DNA from: Candidatus Kuenenia stuttgartensis
GTDB taxonomy: Bacteria; Pseudomonadota; Alphaproteobacteria; SMXS01
DNA length: 64,000 bases
Direction: 5' to 3'
Assembly: GCA_943329845.2 (NCBI GenBank)
Contig: CALQFM020000001.1
Span: forward strand, 47,498 to 111,497
Part shown: positions 17,753-27,886 of the stretch, in pieces
How positions within the stretch are numbered: position 1 is the first letter of the stretch
Layout of the letters: each line of letters starts with the position of its first letter
Made by a program: the position numbers and the translations under genes
The notes under the pieces: generated by a model
Told to the model about the DNA's origin: nothing
The model's database searches: none
What the model saw: only the letters and a program-made list of their open reading frames with translations

Positions 17753-19309
17753 TTGAGCCTGCCGCGGACCGTGCTGCTCGCGGCACTGATCGTGGCTGCG
17801 GCCTACGGCTCCACGCTGGCGTGGCGCGCGGCCCAGCGGCCCGAAAGCCGGCTGGAGACGGTCGCCTGCTGGTTCGCCAAGCCTGCGTCGCGCGCCGTCG
17901 AGTGCTACCGGCTGACCGTACCCGAAAGCCGCGGCACGGCGAGCAACCGCAGCGTCGAGCTGCCGGTGGTGATCCTGCGAAGCCCATCGACGCCCGTGGG
18001 CGAGCCGCCGGTACTGCACCTGGGCGGCGGACCGGGCCAACCCGCCGGCATCGAGGATACCGCCCAGGTCGCCGGCTGGAGCCAGCGGCTCGACAGCGAG
18101 CCGTGGGCGCGCGACCGCGACCACATCCTCGTCGATACCAGGGGCAATGGCGGACGGGCCGGCACCAGGCTGCGCTGCGACAGGCTGAGCGACCTGGACT
18201 GGATGATGTCGGTCGATGCACTTGCCGACGAGGACCTCAAGGCGGCGGCCATTCGCAAGGCGGTCGGCGATTGCCACGCCGGCTTCGCGAGGCAGGGCGT
18301 CGACCTGACCGCCTATGACAGCGCGGCGGCCGCCAGCGACCTGATCGACCTGCGCAAGGCACTGAACCTGAAGTCCTGGACGGTCTACGGCCTGTCCTAT
18401 GGCAGCCGCCTGGCGCTGGAGCTGATGCGGCGCGACGCCGCCGGCACCCACGCGGCGATCCTCGATTCGATCTACCCGCCCAGCGAGGAGAACCTGGTCG
18501 ACCTGCTGCCCAACCTGCAGCACGCGTTGAACCTGCTCTATGCCGATTGCGCCGCGCAGCAGGCCTGCGCCGGCGCCTATCCGGAGCTGAGCAAGGATGT
18601 GGAAGCCGCCGTGACGCGTCTGCGCGCCCAGCCAAGGACGCTGGTGCTGGCTGAGCCCGGCGGCCGGCGGCCGGCGACGGTGAAGCTGGACGACGCGCTC
18701 TACCTGCAGCTTGTGGAATACGCGATGTTCTCCGGCGAGTGGCTGCCCTTCGTGCCCGGCATCGTCAACGATGCCGCGAAAGGCGGCACGGCGCTGCTGG
18801 GCCATCTGGCGCAGCGTCTGGTGTTCGACGGCTCGCTGGCCACCGATTCCAATGCGGTGCTGCTGTCGACCTTCTGCCGCGAGGAGCTGCCGTTCAATTC
18901 CGAGACCGCGTTCGAGAAGGCGAGCCGGGCCAATCCGCTGCTGCGCGCGATTTCGCCCGCGACGGCCATGCGCGTCCAGTGCGGCGCCTGGCCGGCCGGC
19001 AAGGCGCCGCCTGCGTTCCGCACGGCGGTGACCAGCGACGTGCCGACGCTGCTGATCAACGGCGCCTACGATACCAGGACGCCGCCGGCCTTCGCCGAGC
19101 GCGCCGCCGCCCATCTCACCTATGCCTACCGCATCGTGCTGCGCAACCGGGGCCATGCGCCCAGCCCGGCCAGCCCCTGCGCCAAGGCGGCCATCGACGC
19201 ATTCCTCGACGCGCCGATCAACCCGGCGCCGCCCGCTTGCCTGCAGGAGCAGAAGCCGCCCCGCTTCATGACCCGCGGCGGCCCGGCCGAACACGTCGAG
19301 CAGTTGTAA
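17753..19309 (+). CDS. exported alpha/beta hydrolase with TAP-like C-terminus
   Basis: A 518-residue serine hydrolase related to prolyl-aminopeptidase and tripeptidyl-aminopeptidase-type enzymes. An N-terminal hydrophobic segment (TVLLAALIVAAAYGSTLAWRA) is a signal peptide or anchor. The oxyanion region is LHLGGGPGQPA, the nucleophile elbow GLSYGSRLAL (Ser in GxSxG), and the catalytic His lies in NRGHAPSPASPC near the C-terminus. TTG start, 3 bases after the MscS stop. Substrate unknown; several cysteines suggest disulfides. Confidence 0.85.
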   Translation: MSLPRTVLLAALIVAAAYGSTLAWRAAQRPESRLETVACWFAKPASRAVECYRLTVPESRGTASNRSVELPVVILRSPSTPVGEPPVLHLGGGPGQPAGIEDTAQVAGWSQRLDSEPWARDRDHILVDTRGNGGRAGTRLRCDRLSDLDWMMSVDALADEDLKAAAIRKAVGDCHAGFARQGVDLTAYDSAAAASDLIDLRKALNLKSWTVYGLSYGSRLALELMRRDAAGTHAAILDSIYPPSEENLVDLLPNLQHALNLLYADCAAQQACAGAYPELSKDVEAAVTRLRAQPRTLVLAEPGGRRPATVKLDDALYLQLVEYAMFSGEWLPFVPGIVNDAAKGGTALLGHLAQRLVFDGSLATDSNAVLLSTFCREELPFNSETAFEKASRANPLLRAISPATAMRVQCGAWPAGKAPPAFRTAVTSDVPTLLINGAYDTRTPPAFAERAAAHLTYAYRIVLRNRGHAPSPASPCAKAAIDAFLDAPINPAPPACLQEQKPPRFMTRGGPAEHVEQL

Positions 19310-19315
19310 AAGCCT

Positions 19316-20404
19316 TCAGGAAGACGGACCCCACAGCGCGTAGACCGGATCGTCGGGCGCGCGCGCGCCGCGCAGCTTCAGGCTGGCGAACACGCCCTTG
19401 CCCCATTGTGCCGTGGTCGGACGGTTGACGTTCCAGTCCAGCACGAAGGCGCGGCCAGACAGCTTCCAGACGCCGTCGCGCCGCTCGAAGCGGTCGAGGA
19501 AGCGGCCGCCGATCATCCGGTCGGTCACGCCGGACTTGCGCTCCAGCACCTCGATGCGCGCCACCTGGGTCTCGCCCACCGCCCGGTCGCCGGTGATCTG
19601 GTAGTAGTCCGTGCCGATCAGGTGGGTGAGGCGCTCGAAATGGTCGCGCACCCCGGCCCAGTATTCGCAGAACCCCTCGAAGCCGCCGGAATACTCGCCA
19701 TAGGACACCTTGGCGTCGGCATGCCACAGGCTGCGCATCAGCGCATCGTCGGCGCGGTCGGCGGCGCGGCAATAGGCCGTGTTCAACTCGTGCAGCGCCT
19801 GTTTCGATACCGCGCGGTCGATGGCCGCGTCCCGATCGGCGACCGGCGGCGCGGCGGCGGGCTTTCCGGACTGCCGGGCGGCCCACTCGGCCAGCATGCG
19901 CGTGGGCGGGTCCTCGTCGCGACGTCCGCCGAGCAGCAGCCCCGCATATTGCGGGCTCGACGTGTCCATGGACCAGGGCAGGTTGATGTTCCAGTCGAGC
20001 ACGAAAATGCGGTGCACGATCTTCCAGGCGCCGCTGCGCCGCTCGAGCCGGTCCAGGTAGCGGCCGCCCATCAGCCGCTGCATGCGGCCGTCCTCGTCCT
20101 GCTCGTCGCGGTAGCCCAGGCCGTAGCTCTCGGCGACCGCCTTCTCGCCGTCCACCCTGATCCAGACGTTCGAGGTGCGGTGGGTGGTAGGCGGCCGGTC
20201 GAGGGGCGCGCCGGTCACCATGGCGCAGAACTCCGCGGCCGGGCCGGCGAAGACGCCGTATTCCACCGTGGCGCCGGGATGGTAGCAGCCGCTCATCAGC
20301 GCGTTGTCGGACCGGTCGATGCCACGGCCATGGGCGGCGATCACCTGCTCAATCGCATGCTTGTCGGCCAGTTCCCGGAGGGCCGCCTCCAGCGCCGCGC
20401 TCAC
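19316..20404 (-). CDS. protein with two tandem SnoaL/NTF2-like domains
   Basis: A 362-residue protein made of two similar cone-shaped NTF2-like domains: residues about 8-165 and 190-355. Both repeat the same elements (DRSDNALMSGCYHPGATVEYG...and DRADDALMRSLWHADAKVSYG; RYLDRLERRSGAWKIVHRIFVLDWNIN and RFLDRFERRDGVWKLSGRAFVLDWNVN). The family binds small hydrophobic molecules and is often linked to polyketide, steroid or aromatic catabolism. GTG start overlaps the stop of the next single-domain paralogue by 4 bases. Confidence 0.85.
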   Translation of the reverse strand: MSAALEAALRELADKHAIEQVIAAHGRGIDRSDNALMSGCYHPGATVEYGVFAGPAAEFCAMVTGAPLDRPPTTHRTSNVWIRVDGEKAVAESYGLGYRDEQDEDGRMQRLMGGRYLDRLERRSGAWKIVHRIFVLDWNINLPWSMDTSSPQYAGLLLGGRRDEDPPTRMLAEWAARQSGKPAAAPPVADRDAAIDRAVSKQALHELNTAYCRAADRADDALMRSLWHADAKVSYGEYSGGFEGFCEYWAGVRDHFERLTHLIGTDYYQITGDRAVGETQVARIEVLERKSGVTDRMIGGRFLDRFERRDGVWKLSGRAFVLDWNVNRPTTAQWGKGVFASLKLRGARAPDDPVYALWGPSS

Positions 20405-20919
20405 TGGAACAGCCCGCTATAAAGCAGGTCGGCCGGCTTGCGGTCGCCGCGCACGCCGAACCGCAGATGCCACTGGGCGGTGGATGGATTATTCATGTTC
20501 CAGTCCATCACCAGCATCAGGTGGGAATATTTCCAGACGCCGCCGCGCCGTTCGAACTGGGCGCCGTAGCGTCCGCCGACGAATCCCTCGACCCCGTTGC
20601 CTCCCTCCTCGTAGCTGAATGCCGAGAACAGGTAGTATTCGCCCGCCGCGTGGTCGCCCCTGATGTCGAACCATTCGTTGGCCAGGCTGTGCGCCGTGCG
20701 CCGCAGCGCGCCCATGACGTCGAGGACGCGGGGGCAGAATTCCGCGGCGGTCGTCTCCAGGATGCCGAAGGACGCGGTGGCGTCCGGATGGAACAGGCTG
20801 TCGAGGAGCGGCAGGTCGCACCGGTCGAGCGCGCGGCCGTACAGCGCGTTGAGGTCGTGCAGCGCCTGTCGCGCCAGCACGGCATCGAGCGGATCGCTCG
20901 CACCCTGTCCGTTGGGCAT
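20401..20919 (-). CDS. SnoaL/NTF2-like domain protein
   Basis: A 172-residue single-domain paralogue of the downstream two-domain protein: LHDLNALYGRALDRCDLPLLDSLFHPDATASFG and RRGGVWKYSHLMLVMDWNMNNPST match the repeats there. It is translated first and coupled by GTGA overlap to the two-domain gene. A role in binding or isomerising a small hydrophobic substrate is inferred from family only; no catabolic genes are adjacent to say which. Confidence 0.85.
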   Translation of the reverse strand: MPNGQGASDPLDAVLARQALHDLNALYGRALDRCDLPLLDSLFHPDATASFGILETTAAEFCPRVLDVMGALRRTAHSLANEWFDIRGDHAAGEYYLFSAFSYEEGGNGVEGFVGGRYGAQFERRGGVWKYSHLMLVMDWNMNNPSTAQWHLRFGVRGDRKPADLLYSGLFQ

Positions 20920-21175
20920 GGCAACTCTCCCGTTATCCGCGTTCCTGCTCCCCAGCGGAACGCGCTCCCCATCTGATCTAATCCAAGCCTCGCCGAAATG
21001 AAGCCGTGCAAATAACGCCGCGCCGCACGGAATGTTACCAATTTATAGCAATCGAACCGTCGGCGCGACGGCTTCGCGCTATTGGGTCACGGAGGGCCTT
21101 CGCTTGGGCGAGACCCAAGCTCAGGGACACGGAGAAAGTCTGACCCGCATCAAGAAATCAGCCGGGGGAACGCCC

Positions 21176-21712
21176 TCAGCCCTTGGCGGCCTTTGCCGCC
21201 GCCATGCCGTCGAGCACCAGCTGCTGGGCGCCCTCGAGGTCGAGCCACTTGGCGATCGTCACCCACTTGCCCTTCTCCAGGTCCTTGTAGTGCTGGAAGA
21301 AGTGGCCGATCTGCTCGACCAGGATCGGCGGCAGGTCGCGGTACGACTTGATGCCGGTATAGAACGGGTGGAGCGCGTCGACGGGCACGGCCAGGATCTT
21401 CTCGTCGGCGCCGGCCTCGTCCTGCATCACCAGCGCGCCGATCGGGCGGCAGCGGATCACGGCGCCCGGCACCACCGGCACCTGACTGATCACCACCACG
21501 TCGCAAGGGTCGCCGTCCATGGACAGGGTATGCGGGATGAAGCCGTAATTCCCCGGATAGTACATGGCGGTGTGCAGGAACCGGTCGACGAACAGGGCGC
21601 CCGATTCCTTGTCCAGCTCGTACTTCACCGGCACCCCGCCCAGCGGGATCTCGATGATGACGTTGATGTCGCTGGGCGGATTGACGCCGGCGGTGATCTT
21701 GTCGAGGTTCAT
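21176..21712 (-). CDS. ppa: inorganic pyrophosphatase
   Basis: Hydrolyses pyrophosphate to drive biosynthetic reactions. The 178-residue sequence has all family I marks: IEIPLGGVPVKYELDKESGALFVDRFL, YPGNYGFIPHTLSMDGDPCDVVV with the DxDPxD metal site, and KSYRDLPPILVEQIGHFFQHYKDLE. A perfect 7-bp hairpin (GCTTGGG-CGAGA-CCCAAGC, 21102-21120) lies downstream of its stop and may aid termination, though no T-run follows. Confidence 0.97.
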   Translation of the reverse strand: MNLDKITAGVNPPSDINVIIEIPLGGVPVKYELDKESGALFVDRFLHTAMYYPGNYGFIPHTLSMDGDPCDVVVISQVPVVPGAVIRCRPIGALVMQDEAGADEKILAVPVDALHPFYTGIKSYRDLPPILVEQIGHFFQHYKDLEKGKWVTIAKWLDLEGAQQLVLDGMAAAKAAKG

Positions 21713-21848
21713 CTGCGCTCCTGGTCGTTCACTTGGCGGTGCGGAGCAGCCAACGGCCGCGCCACGCCTGAGGACGCCCCCAGACTGCCCGCCGTTTCGC
21801 GCAGCTTGTTACCGGTAAGGGCCGCCGATTGACAGCCCGAAGTGCCGG

Positions 21849-22919
21849 TCAGGCCCCGATCTTGCGGGCCATCTCCCATGCCTTTTCTGCAAGGGGCCGC
21901 GCCTGCCGGCCGGATTCGGCCGCCTTGGCGCTCGCCGCCGTGCCGGCCTTCACCCTTCCCATGATGCCCTGGGAAATCGCCGCCAGCCGGAAGATGTTGT
22001 AGACGAGATAATAGTCCCAGTTGTCGATCCCCGCACGTCCGGTGCGCTCGCAATACATCCGGATGTACTCGTCTTCGGTGGGAATCCCCAGCTCGCGCAC
22101 GTCGCGGTGGACGAGGCCGGTGGTGTTGGCCTGCGACACCAGGTGATAGGGCATGCAGTTGTAGCTGAAGTCGGCCATGGGATCGCCGATGGTCGACAGC
22201 TCCCAGTCCAGGATGCCGATCACCCGCGGCTCGGTCGGGTGGAAGATCATGTTGTCGAGCCGGAAATCGCCGTGGACGACGCAGGGGCCGTGATCCGGCG
22301 GCAGATTGGCCGGCAGCCACTCCATGAGCTTGTTCATGGCCTCGATCTCCTCGGTCTCGGACAGCCGGTACTGCTTCGACCAGACATGGATCTGGCGGGC
22401 GATGTAGTCGCTGGCCTTGCCGAAATCCTCCAGCCCGATGGCGCGGAAGTCGGCCTTGTGCAGCCGCGCCAGCGCGTCGACCATGCCCTCGTAGATGGCC
22501 AGGCGGCCTTCCTTCGGTACTTCCGGCAGGTCCGGCGTCCAGAAGATGCGGCCGTCGAGGCAATCCATGATGTAGAACCAGGTGCCGACGACGCTGTCAT
22601 CGGTGCACAGCGCGTAGGTCTTCGGCACCGGCACGTCTGTCTTGCCCAGCGCGGTGATCACCTTGTACTCGCGGTCGACGGCATGGGCCGACTTCAGCAG
22701 CTCGCCCGGCGGCTTGCGGCGCATGACGTAGCGCTTGCCGCCGGCATCGAGCATGAAGGTGGGATTGGACTGGCCGCCCTTGAACTGGGCCACGTTGAGC
22801 TGGCCGGAGAAGCCCTCGACGTTCTTTTCCATGAACGCCTGCAGTTTCGAGACGTCGAAGCGGTGCTGCTCGCGCACCTCCTGGGTGCCGGAAAATTCGG
22901 TCGCGCGGTCGATCGCCAT
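21849..22919 (-). CDS. phosphotransferase family protein (ACAD10/11 N-terminal type)
   Basis: A 356-residue aminoglycoside-phosphotransferase-fold kinase: glycine loop region (FKGGQSNPTFMLDAGGKRYVMRRKPPG), catalytic loop CVVHGDFRLDNMIF (Asp base) and metal motif GILDWELSTIGDPMADF. This matches the bacterial homologues of the ACAD10/11 kinase domain, thought to phosphorylate 4-hydroxyacyl-CoAs so that a partner acyl-CoA dehydrogenase can process them. A matching dehydrogenase is at 2164-3384. No true aminoglycoside resistance is implied. Confidence 0.9.
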   Translation of the reverse strand: MAIDRATEFSGTQEVREQHRFDVSKLQAFMEKNVEGFSGQLNVAQFKGGQSNPTFMLDAGGKRYVMRRKPPGELLKSAHAVDREYKVITALGKTDVPVPKTYALCTDDSVVGTWFYIMDCLDGRIFWTPDLPEVPKEGRLAIYEGMVDALARLHKADFRAIGLEDFGKASDYIARQIHVWSKQYRLSETEEIEAMNKLMEWLPANLPPDHGPCVVHGDFRLDNMIFHPTEPRVIGILDWELSTIGDPMADFSYNCMPYHLVSQANTTGLVHRDVRELGIPTEDEYIRMYCERTGRAGIDNWDYYLVYNIFRLAAISQGIMGRVKAGTAASAKAAESGRQARPLAEKAWEMARKIGA

Positions 22920-23073
22920 GCCTGTCCCCGTGATGCAGGTTCGTTGTGCCCGGCGGGCATGGCCTTTTTTAGCGCAAATCGGCGGGCTGTAAAGCGGCGG
23001 ACCTACGTCATTGTCCCTATTGGACTAAGCGGGCCATCCGGGTCACCGTGGGCCAAGGCGACAGGAGTGCGGC

Positions 23074-23919
23074 GTGACGATTGGTTCGGGACGAGTGAAG
23101 GCGCTGTGGCGCCATCCGGTGAAGTCCATGCAGGGCGAGATGCCGGACAGCGCATGGTTCGACGAGAAGGGGATGCTGGGTGACCGGGCCTATGCTGTGC
23201 TCGACATGGTGACCGGCATCGTCGCCAGCGCCAAGCATCCGACCAAATGGGGCAAGCTGCTGACCTGCCGCGCCGCGTTCATCGCCGAGCCCGAGCCGGG
23301 CCGGCCATTGCCGCCGATCCGCATCGTGTTTCCCGACGGCACCGAGATCGCCAGCACCGGCGACGCCGTGGACGACATGCTGTCGGCCTGGCTGGGCCAC
23401 GAGGTGCGGCTGATCTCGAAGCCGCCCGCCGGCGCCGAGCGCGAGGCGGACCGCACCGAGGGCGAGCTGGGCACCGCGAAGGACGTGCGGCAGGAAGCGC
23501 TGGGGCTGGCGGCGCCCGGCACATTCCTCGACTTCGCGCCGATCCATGTGCTGAGCACCACCACGCTGGAGAGCCGGGCCGCGCGGGCGCCGCACAGCCG
23601 GTTCGACCCGCGCCGCTTTCGGCCCAACATCCTGATCGAGGGCGACGGCTTCGCCGAGCACGAATGGCCGGGCTCCAGCGCCGCCGTCGGCCCGCTGGAA
23701 ATGAAGTTCATCGACCCGACGCCGCGCTGCGTGATGACGACCCTGGCCCAGGCCGACCTGCCGCGCGACCCGGCGGTGTTCGCCGCCGCCGCGCGGGTCA
23801 AGGCCCCGAGCATCACCTTCGCCCCCGGCCAGATGCTGTCGGTGATCGCCGGCGTGCACGCCTGCGCCGTCAACGAGGGTGTCGTCGCGGTGGGCGACAA
23901 ACTCTATGGGCTGACGTGA
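23074..23919 (+). CDS. MOSC domain protein (mARC-like)
   Basis: A 281-residue protein with an N-terminal beta-barrel MOSC_N part (LWRHPVKSMQGE, then DRAYAVLDMVTG) and a C-terminal MOSC domain with RFDPRRFRPNILIE and the conserved cysteine in PTPRCVMTTLAQADLP. These features are those of the molybdenum-cofactor-binding mARC/YiiM group that reduces N-hydroxylated compounds. GTG start at 23074 after GGCGACAGGAG. Convergent with purD, one base apart. Confidence 0.85.
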   Translation: MTIGSGRVKALWRHPVKSMQGEMPDSAWFDEKGMLGDRAYAVLDMVTGIVASAKHPTKWGKLLTCRAAFIAEPEPGRPLPPIRIVFPDGTEIASTGDAVDDMLSAWLGHEVRLISKPPAGAEREADRTEGELGTAKDVRQEALGLAAPGTFLDFAPIHVLSTTTLESRAARAPHSRFDPRRFRPNILIEGDGFAEHEWPGSSAAVGPLEMKFIDPTPRCVMTTLAQADLPRDPAVFAAAARVKAPSITFAPGQMLSVIAGVHACAVNEGVVAVGDKLYGLT

Positions 23920-23920
23920 A

Positions 23921-25186
23921 TCACCGCCCCACCGCCCGCCAGCCGATGTCCCGGCGGCAGAAGCCGTCGGGCCAGTCGATCTTGTCGACGGCGGCGTAGG
24001 CCTTCGTCCGCGCGTCGGCGATGGTCGGGCCCATGGCGGTGACGGCCAGCACCCTGCCGCCATTGGCGACGACCTTGCCGTCCTTCAGCGCGGTGCCGGC
24101 GTGGAACACCTGGACGCCGTCCTGGCCGGCCTCGTCGAGGCCGCCGATGACGGTGCCCTTCTGGTAGTCGCCCGGATAGCCGTTGGACGCCATCACCACG
24201 GTGAGCGCGGGCTCGTCGCGCCAGCGCAGGTCGAAATTGGCGAGCTGGCCGTCGGCCGAGGCGATCAGCGCCGGCAGGATGTCGGACTTCAGGCGCATCA
24301 TCAGCACCTGGCATTCGGGATCGCCGAAGCGGGCGTTGTATTCGATCAGCTGCGGACCCTTGTCGGTGATCATCAGCCCGGCGAACAGCACGCCGCGGAA
24401 TTGGCGGCCTTCGGCGTTCATGGCGGCGACGGTGGGGCGGATGATGCGGTCCATGGTGGCGTCGATCATCGCCTGGGTCATCACCGGCGCGGGCGAATAG
24501 GCGCCCATGCCGCCGGTGTTGGGGCCGGTGTCGCCGTCGAAGGCGCGCTTGTGGTCCTGGGCGGTGGCGAGCGCCAGCGCGTGCTCGCCGTCGACCAGCG
24601 CGAAGAAGCTGGCCTCCTCGCCGATCATCCATTCCTCGACCACCACCTCGGCGCCCGCCGCGCCAAACTTGCCGCCGAAGATCTCGTCGATGGCGGCGAT
24701 GGCCTGGTCTTCGGTCTCGGCCATGATCACGCCCTTGCCCGCGGCGAGGCCGTCGGCCTTCACCACGATGGGCGCGCCCTTTTCCTTCACGAAAGCCCTG
24801 GCCGAAGCCGCGTCGGCGAAGCGGCCATAGGCGGCGGTCGGGATGCCATATTTGGCGCACAGGTCCTTGGTGAAGCCCTTGGAGCCTTCGAGCGCCGCCG
24901 CGTCGGCGCGCGGGCCGAACGCCATGATGCCGGCTTCAGCCAGCCGGTCGACCAGGCCCATGACCAGCGGCACTTCCGGTCCGACGACCACGAAGTCGAT
25001 GGCCTCGTCGTTGCAGAAATTCACGATGCCGTCCAGGTCCTCGGCGGCGACGGGCACACATTCGGCGTCCCGCGCGATGCCGGCGTTGCCGGGCGCGCAA
25101 TACAGCTTGGTGCACAGGGGCGAGGCGGCGATGGCCCAGCAGAGGGCGTGCTCGCGGCCGCCCGAGCCGACGACGAGAAACTTCAT
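23921..25186 (-). CDS. purD: phosphoribosylamine-glycine ligase
   Basis: GAR synthetase, step two of de novo purine synthesis. The 421-residue ATP-grasp enzyme begins [18 protein letters not shown] and contains [18 protein letters not shown], the ATP-grasp core ([16 protein letters not shown]) and [12 protein letters not shown] near residue 290. Complete and of normal length. Divergent from xseA over a 47-base gap that must hold both promoters. Confidence 0.97.
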   Translation of the reverse strand: MKFLVVGSGGREHALCWAIAASPLCTKLYCAPGNAGIARDAECVPVAAEDLDGIVNFCNDEAIDFVVVGPEVPLVMGLVDRLAEAGIMAFGPRADAAALEGSKGFTKDLCAKYGIPTAAYGRFADAASARAFVKEKGAPIVVKADGLAAGKGVIMAETEDQAIAAIDEIFGGKFGAAGAEVVVEEWMIGEEASFFALVDGEHALALATAQDHKRAFDGDTGPNTGGMGAYSPAPVMTQAMIDATMDRIIRPTVAAMNAEGRQFRGVLFAGLMITDKGPQLIEYNARFGDPECQVLMMRLKSDILPALIASADGQLANFDLRWRDEPALTVVMASNGYPGDYQKGTVIGGLDEAGQDGVQVFHAGTALKDGKVVANGGRVLAVTAMGPTIADARTKAYAAVDKIDWPDGFCRRDIGWRAVGR

Positions 25187-25233
25187 GCCGCTCTCCTTTC
25201 ATCCGGGGAGCGGCTCTTGTAGCATAGGCCTCC

Positions 25234-26796
25234 ATGAGCACAAGTCCCACGGCCGGCGCGGCCCCGAACGTCCCCGAATATTCGGTCGGCGAACTCTCCA
25301 ACGCCATCAGGAAGACGCTGGAGACGCGGTTCGACCACGTGCGCGTGCGCGGCGAGATCACCGAGTTCATGGCCGCCCGATCGGGCCACCTCTACATGTG
25401 CCTGAAGGACGAGGCCGCCAAGGTGAAGGCGGTGATGTGGAAGGGCACGACCAGCCGCCTGACCTTCCGGCCCGAGGACGGGCTGGAGGTGGTGGTGACC
25501 GGCAAGCTCACCACCTACGGCCCGCGCTCGGAATACCAGTTGGTGATCGAGAGCATGGAGCCGGCCGGCGCCGGCGCGCTGATGGCGCTGCTGGAGGAAC
25601 GCCGGAGGAAGCTGGCCGCCGAGGGCCTGTTCGACGCGTCGCGCAAACGGCCGATCCCCTATCTGCCGGCGGTGATCGGCGTGGTCACATCGCCGACCGG
25701 CGCGGTGATCCGCGACATTCTGCACCGCCTCGCCGACCGCTTCCCGCGCCATGTGCTGCTGTGGCCGGTGCTGGTGCAGGGACCGGAGGCCGCCGGACAG
25801 GTGGCCGCCGCCATCAACGGCTTCAACGCCCTCTTGCCGGGCGGCAAGGTGCCGCGCCCGGACGTGCTGATCGTGGCGCGCGGCGGCGGCAGCCTCGAGG
25901 ATTTGTGGGCATTCAACGAGGAAATCGTGGTACGCGCCGCCGCCGCCAGCCAGATCCCGCTGATCTCGGCCGTGGGCCACGAAACCGACACCACGCTGAT
26001 CGACCACGCCTCCGACCGCCGCGCGCCGACGCCCACCGCCGCTGCCGAGATGGCCGTGCCGGTACGCGAGGACCTGCTCGACCGCATCGCCGGGCTGGAG
26101 CGGCGGCACCGGCAGGGCTCGCGCCGGCTGATGGACGAGCGCCGCACCGCCCTGACGGCGGCGGCGCGCGCCCTCCCCGACCTCAACGCCCTGCTGGGCC
26201 TGCGCCAGCAGCGCTTCGACGAGCTGGCCGAGCGGCTGCCGCGCGCGCTGGTCGCCAACACCCAGGCGCACCGCCACAGGCTGGCCGACGCGGCGGGCGG
26301 GCTGCGGCCGTCGTTGCTGCGCGGCCGCGCGCAGGAAGCGGACCGCAAGCTGACCGAGCAGGGCGCCCGGCTGCCGCGCGCGTTGCAATCCAACATTCAG
26401 GCGCACCGGCACGGCCTGAGCCAGGCGGCAGCGGGGCTGCGGCCAGCGCTGGTGAGCGGCCGCCTCACCGACGCGGGCCGCGTGCTGGACGACCGCGCCG
26501 CACGGCTCGCCCCGGCGATGGCCCGTTCGCTGGATCAGCGGCAGGCGGCGCTCGCCGCCGCGTCCCGCGTGCTCGACAGCCTCAGCTACCAGAACGTGCT
26601 GAAACGCGGCTATGCGGTGATCCGCGACGCCGACGACCGGCCGGTGACCGAAAGCAGGGCCGTGTCGCCGGGTGACGCGCTCAGCATCGAGTTCGCCGAC
26701 GGCCGCGCCACCGTGCTGGCGACGGGCGATGGCGCGCCGAGGCCGCAGCCGAAGAAGAAACCGGCCCCGCCCGTGCCGCAGGGAGACCTGTTCTGA
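25234..26796 (+). CDS. xseA: exodeoxyribonuclease VII large subunit with repeated C-terminal coil
   Basis: The 520-residue XseA has the N-terminal OB-fold ([34 protein letters not shown]) and the nuclease core ([48 protein letters not shown]). It is about 70 residues longer than common forms because the coiled-coil region carries a tandem 45-residue repeat: units start at 26233 and 26368, both opening RLPRAL and containing QAHRH and GLRP. xseB is not adjacent. Confidence 0.94.
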   Translation: MSTSPTAGAAPNVPEYSVGELSNAIRKTLETRFDHVRVRGEITEFMAARSGHLYMCLKDEAAKVKAVMWKGTTSRLTFRPEDGLEVVVTGKLTTYGPRSEYQLVIESMEPAGAGALMALLEERRRKLAAEGLFDASRKRPIPYLPAVIGVVTSPTGAVIRDILHRLADRFPRHVLLWPVLVQGPEAAGQVAAAINGFNALLPGGKVPRPDVLIVARGGGSLEDLWAFNEEIVVRAAAASQIPLISAVGHETDTTLIDHASDRRAPTPTAAAEMAVPVREDLLDRIAGLERRHRQGSRRLMDERRTALTAAARALPDLNALLGLRQQRFDELAERLPRALVANTQAHRHRLADAAGGLRPSLLRGRAQEADRKLTEQGARLPRALQSNIQAHRHGLSQAAAGLRPALVSGRLTDAGRVLDDRAARLAPAMARSLDQRQAALAAASRVLDSLSYQNVLKRGYAVIRDADDRPVTESRAVSPGDALSIEFADGRATVLATGDGAPRPQPKKKPAPPVPQGDLF

Positions 26797-27608
26797 GGCT
26801 TCTCCTCGCCGCCGCAGCCCTCGCCGTCGCCGTCATCCTGCCCGCGCGCGCCGAACTGCGCCTCGACGGCCCGATGACCCAGGGCGGCATGATCATCGGC
26901 CATGGCGAACCGGGCGCTTCGGTGACGCTGGACGGCCAGCCCGTGCGCGTGGCGCCCGATGGCCGCTTCGTGTTCGGCTTCGGCCGCGAGGCGCCGCCAT
27001 CGGCGGTGCTGGAAGTGACGCCGCCGGGCGGCCCGACGGAGAAGCGCACGCTCGCCATCACCCAGCGGACCTATGACATCCAGCGCATCGACGGCCTGCC
27101 GCCGTCCAAGGTGACGCCCGACCCGGCGCTGGACGAGCGCCTCAAGCGGGAACGGGCGGCCATCGGCGCGGCCCGCAAGCACACTTCCGACGCCCTGTTC
27201 TGGGCCGAAAAGCTGGCCTGGCCCTCGCGAGGCAGAATCTCGGGCGTCTACGGCAGTCAACGTATTCTCAACGGCGAGCCGAAGCAGCCACACTACGGAG
27301 TCGACGTCGCCGGTCCGAAGGGATCGCCGGTGACGGCACCGGGTTCAGGCACCGTCACGCTGGCCGAACCCGATTTCTACTACGAGGGCGGCATCGTCAT
27401 CATCGACCACGGCTACGGCGTTTCCTCCACCCTGATCCACATGGAGCGCGTCGACGTCCAGGCCGGCGAATCAGTCGCGCAGGGTCAGCGAATCGGTCTG
27501 CTGGGGGCGGCGGGACGGGCGTCCGGTCCCCATGTGGACTGGCGCATGAACTGGAACGGGGTCCGCCTCGATCCGGAACTGCTCGTTTCGCCCATGCCTC
27601 AAAATTAA
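26793..27608 (+). CDS. exported M23 family peptidoglycan peptidase (apparent CTG start)
   Basis: A 271-residue LytM-fold protein. Starting at the CTG at 26793, which overlaps the xseA stop (CTGA) and follows AGGGAGA, gives a perfect signal peptide ([20 protein letters not shown]); an ATG start at 26874 would remove it. The zinc motif HYGVDVAG (HxxxD) is intact, but the usual HxH reads HVD ([11 protein letters not shown]), so one zinc ligand is replaced by Asp. It may be a variant endopeptidase or a non-catalytic regulator of amidases. Confidence 0.86.
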   Translation: MRLLLAAAALAVAVILPARAELRLDGPMTQGGMIIGHGEPGASVTLDGQPVRVAPDGRFVFGFGREAPPSAVLEVTPPGGPTEKRTLAITQRTYDIQRIDGLPPSKVTPDPALDERLKRERAAIGAARKHTSDALFWAEKLAWPSRGRISGVYGSQRILNGEPKQPHYGVDVAGPKGSPVTAPGSGTVTLAEPDFYYEGGIVIIDHGYGVSSTLIHMERVDVQAGESVAQGQRIGLLGAAGRASGPHVDWRMNWNGVRLDPELLVSPMPQN

Positions 27609-27886
27609 CCGCCGTAACCCGGCGGATGCTGCCTAATATTTCTTCTTTGTTGCAGATGCTGGTTAATTAATGTGCATTTCAGGCTGTGACAATGCTGCAA
27701 CAGCGAGGCGCAAATGCAGCACAAAACATCATCGAATCTTTATAAATCGTTGACCTACCTTGGGATATGCGGCATTCCGCAATGCGACATGCCGCGTTGG
27801 CGCGTCTCTTGAATATGAGAATGCAGAGCGCAGACACCTGCTCTGAGACACGAGAAAAACGCGCCCCGAAGGGTAAGGAAGGACAC

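Noticed and set aside
17036..19294. A 752-codon open frame on the minus strand opposite the MscS and hydrolase genes
   Set aside because: The translation is repetitive His/Arg/Gly/Gln text typical of antisense frames at high GC; the plus-strand genes have full family motifs.
21849..22919. An aminoglycoside resistance gene
   Set aside because: The fold is shared, but the motifs match the ACAD10/11-linked phosphotransferases of fatty acid metabolism.
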